A DNA stretch of 64,000 bases. It comes from Asterionellopsis glacialis. Its lineage: Eukaryota; Bacillariophyta; Plagiogrammaphyceae; Rhaphoneidales; Asterionellopsidaceae. The position numbers and the translations under genes are program-made. Location: positions 1 to 64,000 of the forward strand of contig WKLE02001741.1 of the NCBI GenBank assembly GCA_014885115.2. Direction: 5' to 3'. The notes beneath the pieces were generated by a model. The model had not been told where the DNA came from. It searched no databases and saw only the letters and a program-made list of their open reading frames with translations. Shown in pieces: positions 53,310 to 63,635 of the stretch (within the stretch, counting starts at the first letter, position 1; each line of letters opens with the position of its first letter).

Positions 53310-53924
53310 CGTGCCCAAGCCTAGGAACAGGATTATAATGTATTGATATAGTACGAGATGAAGGGATAGCGTATTTATCTCTATCTATTGCTGGTGTTGT
53401 AGACCCACCGGTATGGATACCATGCGAATCTTCTCGTCAACAGGCCAATGGCCAATTCGCAACCAAAGAGCAAGAAGAAAAAGATCACTCAAACGATCAA
53501 CTTCAAAACTACAACTGCAATTATTCAACATACTATGACACATACAAAGATGAGTATACCTGGTATGTGAAAAAGAGAAAAAAAAATATCCGGTACAGCC
53601 CTGGTTAGATTGCATACCGGTTTCCAAGTAATATTTATTTAGTACATCGTGTCAATAATACATCCTGAAGTTTAGACAAGTAAAAAATAAGACCTAAACA
53701 TTGGTACTACCTTGTTCAGTAGTAATGGGTGCAGCTATAATACTTATATTTTGCTTCAACGATGTCCAATTTCGAGCCAGCAGGTGTTGAAAAATTTAAC
53801 AAGATGTCTCCAGCAACAATTTTTTTCTACTATACATACTCCAAGTTGGTCCAGTGTTAACCGACGATACCATGTAGTAGGGATACTTCTTGTTTTTTGC
53901 TTTCTACATGTATTAATACCAGGT

Positions 53925-54560
53925 ACTGTACTTATTAATGAACCTGTCGTACCCCACGTTTGTTCTGCAAGGTACTAGTACTAGGTATGTCCTTTGCTTC
54001 CACGGTACTGTACCTTAGCATAGTCTTACCTGGTACCCCTGGTACAAGCATTGTACGTATCATGTACGGTACATCGTAAAGGTAGGAAAGGTACTTAGTA
54101 TCAAATATATATAAGGAGAATTGACTACTTACTTTATCCCCATTCTTAATTTTTTGTACATACTACAGTAACAGGTATATCAACAGATTAAAATTTATAA
54201 CATTATATTTTATTATTTAATCACCGTACCTGGTAGGACCTAGTCGTTAGTACAGGTACAGGTACCTGGGCTGCAGGTGCTGACTACCTGGGTACAGTAT
54301 CTGGTATTTAGTAGCGTCGTATGTACCTGGTACAGGTAGGAACTACCTGTACCAGGTACCTGGTAAAAGGTATCTTGTATTTACTAGGAGTACTAAAAAT
54401 AATTGAAGTGAAATACTGTAGACTCTCTCTAGAGAGAGTAGTCCGATCGTTCCAGAGTTGCGAACAATCTTCGTACCGGTGTATAATATTACAAGTGGGT
54501 ACCCGGGGGTACAGGTACGGTACTCTAAGTAGACTACCTGGTACTGTAATTTGTTCTGGC
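53925..54560. repeat. Dense cluster of GTACCTGGTAC palindromes
   Basis: Many copies of TACCTGGTA/TACCAGGTA, alone or as GTACC(A/T)GGTACC, at irregular spacing over about 630 bp, among AT-rich sequence. They include CAGGTACAGGTACCTGGG at about 54256 and TACCTGTACCAGGTACCTGG at about 54343. Confidence 0.9.
54422..54439. repeat. 18-bp perfect palindrome
   Basis: ACTCTCTCTAGAGAGAGT is identical to its reverse complement. Related shorter palindromes occur at 60566-60577 and 60632-60645. Confidence 0.97.
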
Positions 54561-54863
54561 CGTCGACCATATCCAATCGATATTTTTTGCTTCTGTGCAG
54601 AAACCTACCAGTACCGTATAATACTGTATATTCAGATCTCAATACTTCTAGAGAGTCACCTTTTCGAAAATCCGCATATGGAGCAGTCTTGCATCTTCAT
54701 CGCTGTGCCTTATTCAATAAATAATAGTTCTGTTTTAGTCGTGTTTCCACCACGGATTGCACACCTCAAACAAAAATCGGAAGTAACCCCTCTTCATAAA
54801 AACTTTACATTGCCCGATACACATTTTGAAAAGGAAAACTTCATTCGTTGACCACATTTCATC

Positions 54864-55491
54864 ATGCCCAGTATTGTTCTTAAGAAGACTTTCAAGGAAT
54901 TAGAACATCGTGTAGGCGATACAAAGGAACTTTCCTTTCATGGGACGTCGGTTACTCGTTCCATGATCGATAATGTGAATGATGCAATGAAGACAATCAA
55001 ACTTGCATCAGGTACTAAACCCATTTCTTTTACATGGGATGGGCGTAAGGGCCATTATGTTGCTCGTATGGACTATGCATTTCAAAAGGCATATGAAGAA
55101 GATGCTGTCGCTGAAATTCTAGATGTAATGGAAGGTATGGGTTGGAATTTTAGATTTCAGTATGATGCCGAGTTCTCCAAAAACAGATTTTTAGGAAACG
55201 ATTCCGAAACCTTCCAATGAATTATGGATTTTCAGCAAAGAACCAGAAGTTTACCAAGTACATAAGGGAACTGTCGATGTGAAAGTAGGAATTAGTCTGA
55301 CTACTAGTGAATCGACTGGTTTGATTAAAGTTAAATCTATTTCTGAAGGAGGTTTGTTTGAAGCCACTGGTATTCAGCCAAAGACTGCGATCCTGAGTAT
55401 TAATGGGGTACCATGCAAAGGAAAATCGGCATCTGAAGCTGTTAAGATACTTTCAAGTGCAGTAGGTCGCATCAAAATCATGACCTATTAA
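54864..55491 (+). CDS. PDZ-domain protein split by a +1 frame change
   Basis: The first frame, 54864-55220 (118 aa), begins with ATG and stops at TGA just after GNDSETFQ. The sequence after it, in the +1 frame, continues without a stop as ELWIFSKEPEVYQVHKG and then a PDZ domain (about VGISLTTSESTGLIKVKSIS, GGLFEATGIQPKTAILSING, KGKSASEAVKILSS) to a TAA at 55491. Skipping one base at the TGA would join them. No intron motif spans the gap. The first part has no named domain; it is helical with FTWDGRKGHYVARMDYAF. Explanations are a sequence error, a recent frameshift pseudogene, or a real +1 recoding site. The PDZ part is clear; the rest is open. Confidence 0.65.
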
Positions 55492-56220
55492 CTTTAAATT
55501 GAGTCCAAGGTGAGCGCTCCCAGGGTTTCTAGGTACTTCGCGGCAATTCCATTGATTGAGCCATGTGGATATTGTTTGTGTTTCAAGTTGCCAAAGTTTT
55601 TTGTTGAAGTTTAGATTATCGTAATTTAGGCTTTATGTTAATCTTATTGCATCACCGAATAAAAAAGAACTACATTTTCTGTTTTGAAGTTTGTAGCTTT
55701 TGGCCGTCGTCGGAAAAAAAAACATTTTCTAATAATCAATTTGAATCATCATTATTGCTTTTTCAGAAAAAAAATTATTCGTTCCCCATATCCACGCCCA
55801 AGTTTTCTTCCAAAGATTTCGTCAATGAGATTGTTGATTCTTTTTCTTCTTTTTTTGAATAAGTTCTGCTATGTTGATTTATATTTGACCCCCCGGCAGA
55901 TTCTTCAAGCCCAGTAGCCGACATCTGGACCCAAATTTAGGTCCTTGTCTAGAGAGGGTCCTGCTACAGAGTTGTTGCATGAACACACATCATGAACTGG
56001 CGTGGGAATGAAAATGGAAGGTGAAACAAAATATTTCTGTGAAACAAAATATTTCTTTCTGTGCGTATTTTTTTGTTGAAATTTACAGACAAACGCAAAT
56101 TTATAAATGCTTCAGCTAGACTCTGTAATAATGTTCTTGCTGAAATATTTCGGTTGTGGAAAAATGGAAATACCATTCCCTGATAATATAACCTATGTAA
56201 ATTTCTAGGATTAATTATTT
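55492..56220. other. Convergent intergenic region
   Basis: No gene is supported. AT-rich, with the short duplicate GAAACAAAATATTTCT near 56020-56055. Confidence 0.5.
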
Positions 56221-58099
56221 TTAATCGTCCATTCCTTGACCATCTTCATCCTCCTGTGGAGACGCATCAGATTGAAATAATTCAACAAATTTTTGTTCGA
56301 TAATATATCTTTGATCCGCATCTTCGCAGCGGCGCAAATTCAAACATTCCCGCAGCAAACCTCCGCTTACATGAGGAGGAATACGAGTACAACTCTGGCA
56401 CCATCCAGTTTTGGTGCAAATTTCACTTCCACACTGAACACTTGGAACGAATAACCCACAACGGACACAATTTTCGTTGTCCTCGGGAGATCGAAATGGA
56501 CCAAAGCGACCAGCATTACGAGCAATTCCTCCTCCCAAAACACTTTGAGCTGCCAAAATACCAATACCCCGTTGCATATTCCAAAGCTCGTCACTCCGAC
56601 CCTTCATTTTCTCCGGGAATGCTCGCAATCTGTCTAAGCGAATTTCATTTGGAAAATCAGTTGCCTTGCTCAATCTGAGCCGGTGCTCATCCTCGCGCTC
56701 GAGTTGTCGACGTAAATTATGAAAGCGATTTTTAATGCCGTTGTCTGTGCGCCCCGGTATCATTTTTGACATTTTTGCCCAATGACTTCCCATGGTATTG
56801 TACAGATGAAAAATGGTGGCATCTTCCACAGGACTCCAGTCGGTGTTCTTTAATCTGGGATTCAAGTGATTGACATAACGTTCTCGACATTGTTTTCCAG
56901 TTCGGTCTGGCATAGATTGCGCAACAATTGACCATTTCATAGGCATTCGCATATTTTGAACTAATGCCAACAGCATCGAATCTTCTTCTTTTGTCCAAGC
57001 CTTTGGTCCGGCCTTTCGTTTTACAGTACCTGAAGAGGTTGGTGAGCTATTGGGAGGGCCATCTCCGGATCTTTTGCTGTTGGGTGGTGGCATTCCCATC
57101 ATGGCTGGAGGATATGCATAGTTTGGAGGTGCCCCATAAGGGCCAGCATGTCCAGGATAAACAGGTGGTGGATATTGCCCCGGAGTACCCATGCCATACG
57201 GTCCAGGAGGACCAGGTGGGTACATACCCTGCGGTGGTGGAGGTCCACCCCCAGGTGGTCCACCAGGACCATATGGTGGGTAGTTTTGTGGCGGCATTCC
57301 CCCCATTCCTCTTTGTACCCCGGGATGTTGACTATGTCCCCACTTCTGATCTGGTGAAACACCCTGCTGGGGTGATTCGTTCCCAAAGGGTGGAGGTGCC
57401 ATTCTCTGCTGCATATCTGTTGGAGGACCTCCCTCATTCATCCCCTGCGCAGATTGAACCCCCCCAGGCGACAATTGCATTTGCTCCCCAACTTCAACTG
57501 GTGATGCGGAATTTCGTACAGGAGCTGCACCAGTCGAATTACTCTCACCAATTTTGACCCATTCTGTGTCATCGTCGTCGTATTTCAGCAAGTGCTCTCC
57601 AGTGGAGGGATCATATCTTTGAACGGTGCCAGTATACCACTGATTATCGATTGGCCAAAACACTCGCACTTGCTTCCCTATCATACATTGTGCACAAAAT
57701 CTGCAAGCAACAGAGCATCAAATAGAAAGAAAGTGTCTTGTTAGCATAGGTTGGCCGTTCGATGATTTTTTTCAAAAGCTCACCCAAATCACATATATCA
57801 TGTGGGCTGTGAAACAATGAAAATTACGGATCCAACCGAGTTCAACACCATTCTTACCTTGGTTTCTGGTTTGTTGGCGTTGCACTGGCATCAGGATCAT
57901 CACATGCCAAAAGAGGAAGTCCTGTTCTTTGGCATCCAGCGCATGGTTCTAAGGGAGCAGAGTCGACCATTGGAGAACTAAGAAGTGAGATATGATTCAA
58001 TGTTACGGACTTTCCGTTGAGAGCTTTTTGTGCATCCGTTGTCCATCCGTTTGACGGGACAATATCATGCTTTTTTAGCGTGCACCTGCCTAGCCCCAT
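56221..58099 (-). CDS. R2R3-type MYB protein with zinc-binding and Tudor-like N-terminus
   Basis: Two exons: 58099-57858 and 57700-56221, intron 157 bp, phase 2; 573 aa. Exon 1 ends in PCAGCQRTGLPLLACDDP and the junction adds RFCAQC, so a four-to-five-Cys zinc site spans the intron. VRVFWPIDNQWYTGTVQRYD and EHLLKYDDDDTEWVKI form a Tudor/agenet-like module of the kind that reads modified histones. A Gly/Pro-rich linker follows. Then come two MYB repeats (AWTKEEDSMLLALVQ...GKQCRERYVNHLNP and DWSPVEDATIFHLY...NGIKNRFHNLRR). A C-terminal region has CVRCGLFVPSVQCGSEIC, with a further CQSC, a probable zinc ribbon. It is likely a chromatin-linked DNA-binding regulator. Confidence 0.88.
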
Positions 58100-58861
58100 T
58101 CGTTGAAGCGCACGTTGACATAGTAGTCGCCTACAACTAGTCAGCAGTCCAAGTAGACTACCTGTAGTCTCTAGAGGTCCTACCTGTACCTGTACTGCTA
58201 CATGACTATTTGGTCCTATGTACCAACGTGGTTCTACTCTATTATGTAGAACCTACACAGGTAAATCCGAACGAAAATATGTACCAGGTATTTAATACCT
58301 GTACCTGAGGTATCAGTACTAGAACTGTGAAGCTGTTCCTGTAGGGTAGAGGTGCGTACTCTGACCTCCGAGGGAGCAGAAGTAATCATATATAATAAAA
58401 AAGAAAATCTCGAATCTTGCAGTCAGCTATTTGTAGGCCCCCCGAGACATATCGTATGCATAGGTTGATCCTACGCTGAGAGGGGTGCGGATGGCAAAAG
58501 TATCTTAGAAAGAGTAAAATACAAAAATATGTCTGTGGGGATCTCTCTAGTTTCGTAACAAGTACTCTCTTACTAACTAGAGGTCCTAGATCCTAGAGTT
58601 TAAAAGTAAAAGCAATCAGAACCCTCTTTACTAAAACTACAAGGACTAGACGACTCGAAAACATTAGACTAACTGATGATGTTCTTATCGAACATTTGCA
58701 CCATGCGTTTGTCAACAAAAGATCCAAAAGAAGCCATGTTGTAAATTTATGAGATTTGCACTTCATGAACGAATAATACAAGAAACATGCGGATTATGGT
58801 ATGCTGCTTTTTTAGTCGGTAGCTTATTTTTCTTAAAATGCCAAACATAAAATTAAATATT
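58100..58861. other. Divergent/convergent flank with GTACC motifs
   Basis: Positions 58140-58330 hold GTACCTGT/TACCAGGTA copies and 58160-58172 a CTCTAGAG motif. A short minus-strand frame at 58593-58781 has no motif. No gene is supported. Confidence 0.55.
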
Positions 58862-60157
58862 TCAACATTTTTTACTGAAGAAGTCAAGAATGCTACCCTT
58901 AGTATCCTGTCGTGGTTTCTTGCCGGAAAGTTGCGGCGTTCTTGAAGTACTGGTATGCACTCTCTTTTTTAAGTTGTTTGGGGTCGCACCTATGGAGTTA
59001 GAGGACGAGGATGGGAGAATAAGCCCTTTTTCCTCTACAGAGCCGCTAGTTTTTATATTGGATTTTACAGTGGTTGTCTGGTGAGGAACACTTGAAAACA
59101 ATATTTTAATTGATCCCTTGCTACTATTCAAGGATCTCTTTTGTCTTTCAGCAACCGAATTTCCTGGTGTAGAGGAGGATAATGTACTGGTTGTCCCGGA
59201 TGTATTTTTCTGCCCTGTAGTAGTCGTAGCCTTCGCAAACATCGCCTGTAGTGAACCTTTACCTCCTTTTTCTATCACGTGGTCCGCCTTCCAACCACGA
59301 ACAAGATTTATTGCCATTCGTACGGGGGCTTGCTGTGTATCCAATGCTTTATCCGTATCACAAATTTGCTGCAAATTCTCACTGACCAATCGCATGAGTG
59401 TACGGGCATTTTTAGGCCCATTACACTCGTGGTCATTAAGGAAGAAGGCGAACTGGGTAATACCCTTTCTTGCTCGATTAGCAATCACCGCTGCTTCTTT
59501 TGCTAGTTGGTCATCCGAGTAAAATGTCACACCTCTATCCCCCATCTTGTGAAACCGAGTATAGCACCAAGATCCTGCCGTGACCGCTTCATCAATTGGT
59601 ACACGTAGTGCTGATCCATCGGGTGATACATTTTCACACACTGCAAAGCCGTGTTGCTTTAAAACTTTGAAAACCTCACCACAATACCAACTCGGATGAC
59701 GGAATTCGAAAACAACTTTCATACCCTTTGGGACAAGCGCTGAAAGGGCGTGTAACTTTGAGATGTCACAATGAAGAGATGGTGGCAATTGAAACAACAT
59801 TGGTCCAAGAGAACCACCGCATTCATTCCCAATGTTGCCAAATCCTGCTTGGATTCGTTCAAGAAAAATGGACCATGTCTCGTCGATCCCCTCAAGTTTC
59901 CTTACATGCGTTATATCCTGAGGAATTTTCACACTGAACTGAAATCCATCTTTCGCATCTCTGGCCCATCCTTGAATCGTTTCAACGCGTGGAATACCAT
60001 GAAACGTATTATTGATCTCTACTGCGGAAAAGACACCCGAATAATGACGAAGCTCTTTGTTCTGTGGCAAACCACGGGGATAAAGATTTCCATTCCGCCA
60101 ATGTGAATAATTGTAACCAGCAGTGCCAATATAGACATTACCATTGTTGGAAGCCAT
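58862..60157 (-). CDS. DUF72/YecE-family protein with C-terminal PCNA-box-like motifs
   Basis: Single exon, 431 aa. Residues 6-290 are a DUF72 TIM-barrel domain: IGTAGYNYSHWRNGNLYP at the start, AVEINNTFHGIP, FQFSVKIPQDITH, MKVVFEFRHPSWY and FAFFLNDHECNGPKNA. Bacterial members (YecE) are uncharacterised in detail. The remaining 140 residues are Ser/Thr/Lys-rich and contain three short motifs of one type: KGSLQAMFAK (300-309), KGSIKILFSS (347-356) and KGSILDFFSKK (420-430, the C-terminus). These resemble degenerate PIP/APIM-like PCNA-binding peptides, whose core is hydrophobic-x-x-Phe-Phe. Many DNA-repair proteins end in such a box. A role in DNA metabolism is inferred, not shown. Confidence 0.85.
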   Translation of the reverse strand: MASNNGNVYIGTAGYNYSHWRNGNLYPRGLPQNKELRHYSGVFSAVEINNTFHGIPRVETIQGWARDAKDGFQFSVKIPQDITHVRKLEGIDETWSIFLERIQAGFGNIGNECGGSLGPMLFQLPPSLHCDISKLHALSALVPKGMKVVFEFRHPSWYCGEVFKVLKQHGFAVCENVSPDGSALRVPIDEAVTAGSWCYTRFHKMGDRGVTFYSDDQLAKEAAVIANRARKGITQFAFFLNDHECNGPKNARTLMRLVSENLQQICDTDKALDTQQAPVRMAINLVRGWKADHVIEKGGKGSLQAMFAKATTTTGQKNTSGTTSTLSSSTPGNSVAERQKRSLNSSKGSIKILFSSVPHQTTTVKSNIKTSGSVEEKGLILPSSSSNSIGATPNNLKKRVHTSTSRTPQLSGKKPRQDTKGSILDFFSKKC

Positions 60158-61269
60158 TCTTTCTGTTACAGAATTTCAGCTGCTCAAGTCTTGGAAGGAA
60201 TCCATTTCCATAAGCACAATACCGTACCAGCTTCTTCTCGATTCTTCGCTTCTTCCTTTGATTTCGTTTGGAGCACAATTGATAATGTCGTTGCTTCTTG
60301 CTCCCTTCTTCTTTCTTGGTGATGTCTCTGATCGACCTGATCCATATCCCTTCGAGCTTGACTCGTCTTGGAGGAGCGACGGGATCGTCAACGTCAAGAC
60401 AATTTCTCGGAGAAGAATGACGATAGAAAAAAATGATCGATCGATGAAGGAAATTCTTGGAGGTAAAGGAGAAATTGTCTGTTTGTCTGTGAAGGTGAAG
60501 GACCCGAGAAAGATAGACGTGCTGACATGACTTGATTAATGTTAGAGTTAGAGTAGAAGTAGGCACTCTCTAGAGAGAGAGAACCCTACCTGTACCTGTA
60601 CCTGGTACCAGGTACCGCAGTACCTGGTAGTCCTCTCTAGAGAGGTAACTGTGCTTACTAGTAGAGACCTAGAACATACCTGGTACAACCAAGGTACCTG
60701 TACGAGATTTTACGTACCTGGTATTATACATACTTAGCAATACATATCTTGATCAAATTTGGAAATGCTTGGTCGTACGAGACAAAGACCAAAACTTCGC
60801 ATTTCTAATTAATCCCACGAGGAAAACCCGTTAAAATATTGTCATTCTTGGTAACAACTGGTAAATACCTGGTATGAGTACCTGGTACCTGGTACAGGAC
60901 CTAGTTACGACTATCTGGCTTGGGTATTTTGATTGTCGAAGGTACTATACTCTGGTAACGGGGAACCATTCTTTTTTGCGTATTAAATTTTTTGTAAATC
61001 TCTCCTTTAGACAAGACAGGTTTAACATATGAACTATAATCATATATGAATAATAATTAATTTTACTCTTGTTTTTTTTGTCATACTTGTCCCGCCAAAT
61101 GCAGTAATTAAGACTTATGAAAGAGCATGCGTTGAGCCCGCCCGAGAAGAATTTTGAATTTGACTCCCGCTCACAATAATGGCAAAGAATTTCTGCAATC
61201 GAGGCTTTTCCTTTTTCCGTCCTCTGAGCGACATTTGCTGGCTTTGACTGAATCGATAACTGGTGTAAC
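60158..61269. other. Intergenic region with palindrome clusters
   Basis: The stretch 60540-60935 holds many GTACC(T/A)GGTAC motifs plus CTCTCTAGAGAG (60566-60577) and CCTCTCTAGAGAGG (60632-60645). No gene is supported; minus-strand open frames up to 61730 are antisense to the next gene. Confidence 0.65.
60560..60935. repeat. Cluster of GTACC and TCTCTAGAGA palindromes
   Basis: At least eight TACCTGGTA/TACCAGGTA words, for example CCTGGTACCAGGTACC at about 60601, intermixed with two perfect TCTCTAGAGA palindromes. It sits between the divergent DUF72 and Pro/Thr-rich genes. Confidence 0.9.
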
Positions 61270-62637
61270 ATGGAAAGAATCACCAAGGCAACACGCAAGA
61301 TGAATTGTTTTTTCTTACGCTTGATGATAATACTTTCACTAAGCCAAATTATAGAAGCACGAAAATGGAGAGATGTTGTCGACCCCGGCGTGTTCATTAT
61401 TACGAACGACGATATTGTTCGGAAAATCCACGCGATGGAACAAGACCCAATGATCGCTAGGAGCACCGATGCTCCTACCCATAGTCCCACTAAATCATTT
61501 TCTCCATCGCTGGCCCCGTCGAAAAGTCCAACCATTGCACCAACAACAGCAACTCCGTCCTTGAACCCTTCTTCGGCTCCATCGGTATCGATCGCACCAT
61601 CTTTTGCTCCGTCACAAGCTCCGTCACAAACAATGGGACCAACAACGGAAAATTCCGAAGTACCATCTAGTTCTCCTGTAAGCGTTCCAACTGCTTCGCC
61701 TACCATAAGATATAAATATGTTGAAGGCAATGGAGGTTGTGGTGATCAAGAACTCCTGTATGAGATCATTATGTACGATTCTTGGGGAGACGGATGGGGA
61801 GGTACAAGGCTCACTATAGATCGAATAGAAAAACCTGATGGCTCTTTGTTTCACACCGATGTGATAGTGAAACGAAGCACTGAATTTTTCGCAGATGGAA
61901 CTTCAATTATAACTACAAAAGCTAGAGGCATCGATGGAGACAATGTCACAGAGTTTCCGGCTTTGGATGAACCAGCGAATCCTATTTTTAGTGGTGGGCT
62001 GGATATCGGACATGAAGATTTCCAGTACGTTTGTCTGCGACCATGGAGGTGTTACAACGTAGTAGCCAATGGTGGCCAATGGAAAGAGGAAGTGACATGG
62101 GAAATTCGCCCTGTTCCTGTAGGCATGACGGAGGCACAAAGAGAAATCCAACAGAAAGATATCGCCAGAGGTGGCGCGCCTCGTGATTGTCAGTTTTCGC
62201 TTGTGGATAAATTTACAGGACAAAGTGCGTGTGAAACAACATGCACTTGGTTCCCATCTGAGCGCCCTCCCAACGTGCCGGCACCGCCTTCACCACCAAC
62301 TGTACCTCCTCCTACTGCACCCTCAGCCCAACCCACTGCCATGTTTGCAGCACTCCGAACGGAGGTACTAACAATCACTCCAACGACATCTCCATCAGAT
62401 TCACCAACAAAATTGCCTACAAAAGCACCGACAAAAGAACCGACACGAGCCCCGACAAAATCTCCTACGCTTCCTCCAACAGGAAGTCCGACAAAATCCC
62501 CTACAGTCAAACCAACAGCTAATCCAACCTTCGTGTTGGATGTTGATCCTTTATCTATTGTCAGACCCGCAAATAATAGAAATCGGGAATCGCGGGGCCG
62601 CGATAGTTCTCCTAGAAAATACGGGGAGGCGAGATAA
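61270..62637 (+). CDS. Secreted Pro/Thr/Ser-rich protein, likely cell-surface
   Basis: Single exon, 455 aa. A hydrophobic segment near residues 13-28 (CFFLRLMIILSLSQIIEA) is a signal peptide, preceded by a basic start. Two Pro/Thr/Ser-rich linkers flank a middle domain: about 65-145 (THSPTKSFSPSLAPSKSP...) and 335-430 (PTKLPTKAPTKEPTRAPTKS...). The middle domain (about 150-330) contains MYDSWGDGWGGTRLTI, a motif seen in many diatom and oomycete secreted proteins, and Cys at CLRPWRCYN and CETTC. PT-repeat proteins are typical of diatom cell walls and adhesives. The C-terminus is basic and polar (RESRGRDSSPRKYGEAR) with no GPI signal. Confidence 0.82.
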   Translation: MERITKATRKMNCFFLRLMIILSLSQIIEARKWRDVVDPGVFIITNDDIVRKIHAMEQDPMIARSTDAPTHSPTKSFSPSLAPSKSPTIAPTTATPSLNPSSAPSVSIAPSFAPSQAPSQTMGPTTENSEVPSSSPVSVPTASPTIRYKYVEGNGGCGDQELLYEIIMYDSWGDGWGGTRLTIDRIEKPDGSLFHTDVIVKRSTEFFADGTSIITTKARGIDGDNVTEFPALDEPANPIFSGGLDIGHEDFQYVCLRPWRCYNVVANGGQWKEEVTWEIRPVPVGMTEAQREIQQKDIARGGAPRDCQFSLVDKFTGQSACETTCTWFPSERPPNVPAPPSPPTVPPPTAPSAQPTAMFAALRTEVLTITPTTSPSDSPTKLPTKAPTKEPTRAPTKSPTLPPTGSPTKSPTVKPTANPTFVLDVDPLSIVRPANNRNRESRGRDSSPRKYGEAR

Positions 62638-62706
62638 TTTAAAAAGTCAAATTAAATATTTCTAGCATTACTTTTTCCAATCGGTATTGTTAAGTATTCA
62701 ATATTT

Positions 62707-63635
62707 TCAGATTAACTTCGCTGACTTGATGTAAGACAGGTTTGGGTACAATGCATTCAAATATTCGACACCAAAGTAAGCCGCCTTTCCTTGATTAACA
62801 CTGCCTGATAATCCTCCTGATATAGATTCTTTCAACCCATACTCTGAATTTAATTTTGAAACAACTGAATCCATCCCCTTTGTGACTCTAGCGAAAGGGA
62901 CAAATCCTTGTGAATCCAGAAAATTGGGAGGTCCGTCATTATTGGAAAGATTGATGAAGACCTGCGTTTGACGAGTATTTTTTCCTTTGGTAGCAAACGA
63001 TAAGGTGCCCTTTGAATTTCGTTGTGTGCGTGGCTCATCTGGGAGAGCCTTACAATTTTTTTCGCAAAAGAGCCATTCTTTGTTTAAAGCAGGATCAGAT
63101 GCAATTCCAAACTGAGCTACATATCCAGGGAGCTAAATGAGAGCAAATAATTGTCAAAGAATGTCACGCATGAGCATAATACCAACGCAACATTGTATTG
63201 TTAGATAATCTCCCTAACAGATAGGTTTCCACGTACCACACGAAAGAACCGAGCATCATCGTAAAATCCTAACTCAACAAGTTCTTTGAATCGCCTAGCG
63301 GCAAGTGGTGCCCATGTCGAAAAGATTTCAATTTCGATCTCCCCAGTTTTACTTGGATCTCTTGGGTCCAGTTGCACATTGAGAAGGACTTTATAATCTC
63401 CATTTTCGTCATCGGCTTGGACAGGAGCAATACTACCTATCCCAACAGTAACGACACCCAACAATCCAAGTAAGCTCTCTCTTCTGGAAATTGAAGTACG
63501 AGAAACTTCGTGGCGATCTACTGGTGAATTTCTCGCTTGGAAAACAGAAGTAGATAGCGATGAAACAGCATGAAAACTGCAAGCAATAGTAAGTGCTATC
63601 AGAATATTTTGAGTAAATCCTCTCTTTGTGAGCAT
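62707..63635 (-). CDS. Plastid (probably thylakoid-lumen) cyclophilin-type peptidyl-prolyl isomerase
   Basis: Two exons: 63635-63237 and 63132-62707, with a 104-bp GT-AG intron in phase 0 (FFRV then LPGYVAQFGI); 274 aa. The N-terminus is bipartite: a signal peptide (ILIALTIACSFHAVSS), then a Ser-rich transit stretch. It is followed by SRRESLLGLLGVVTVG, a twin-Arg thylakoid (Tat) signal ending at PVQADDE. The cyclophilin domain shows FKELVELGFYDDARFFRVLP across the junction, then DEPR, NSKGTLSFATKG, QTQVFINLSNN and FVPFARVTKGMDSVV. These enzymes isomerise Xaa-Pro bonds, helping fold or assemble lumenal proteins. Exon 2 is easy to miss because the surrounding frame has no ATG near it. Confidence 0.92.

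Larger units (their letters stand above)
53310..54863. other. Repeat-rich intergenic region
   Basis: It contains the densest cluster of the GTACC(T/A)GGTAC palindrome (53925-54560) and a perfect 18-bp palindrome ACTCTCTCTAGAGAGAGT (54422-54439). Open frames here are made from the repeats and I call no gene. Confidence 0.65.

Noticed and set aside
55218..55220. Selenocysteine reading of the PDZ-gene TGA
   Set aside because: The frame after this TGA meets a stop within 50 bases; only a frame change joins the halves.
60945..61730. Minus-strand 261-residue open frame with GVAVVGAMVG-like repeats
   Set aside because: It is the antisense of the Pro/Thr-rich gene; the repeats mirror its PTKSPT codons. 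No ATG-led domain is present.
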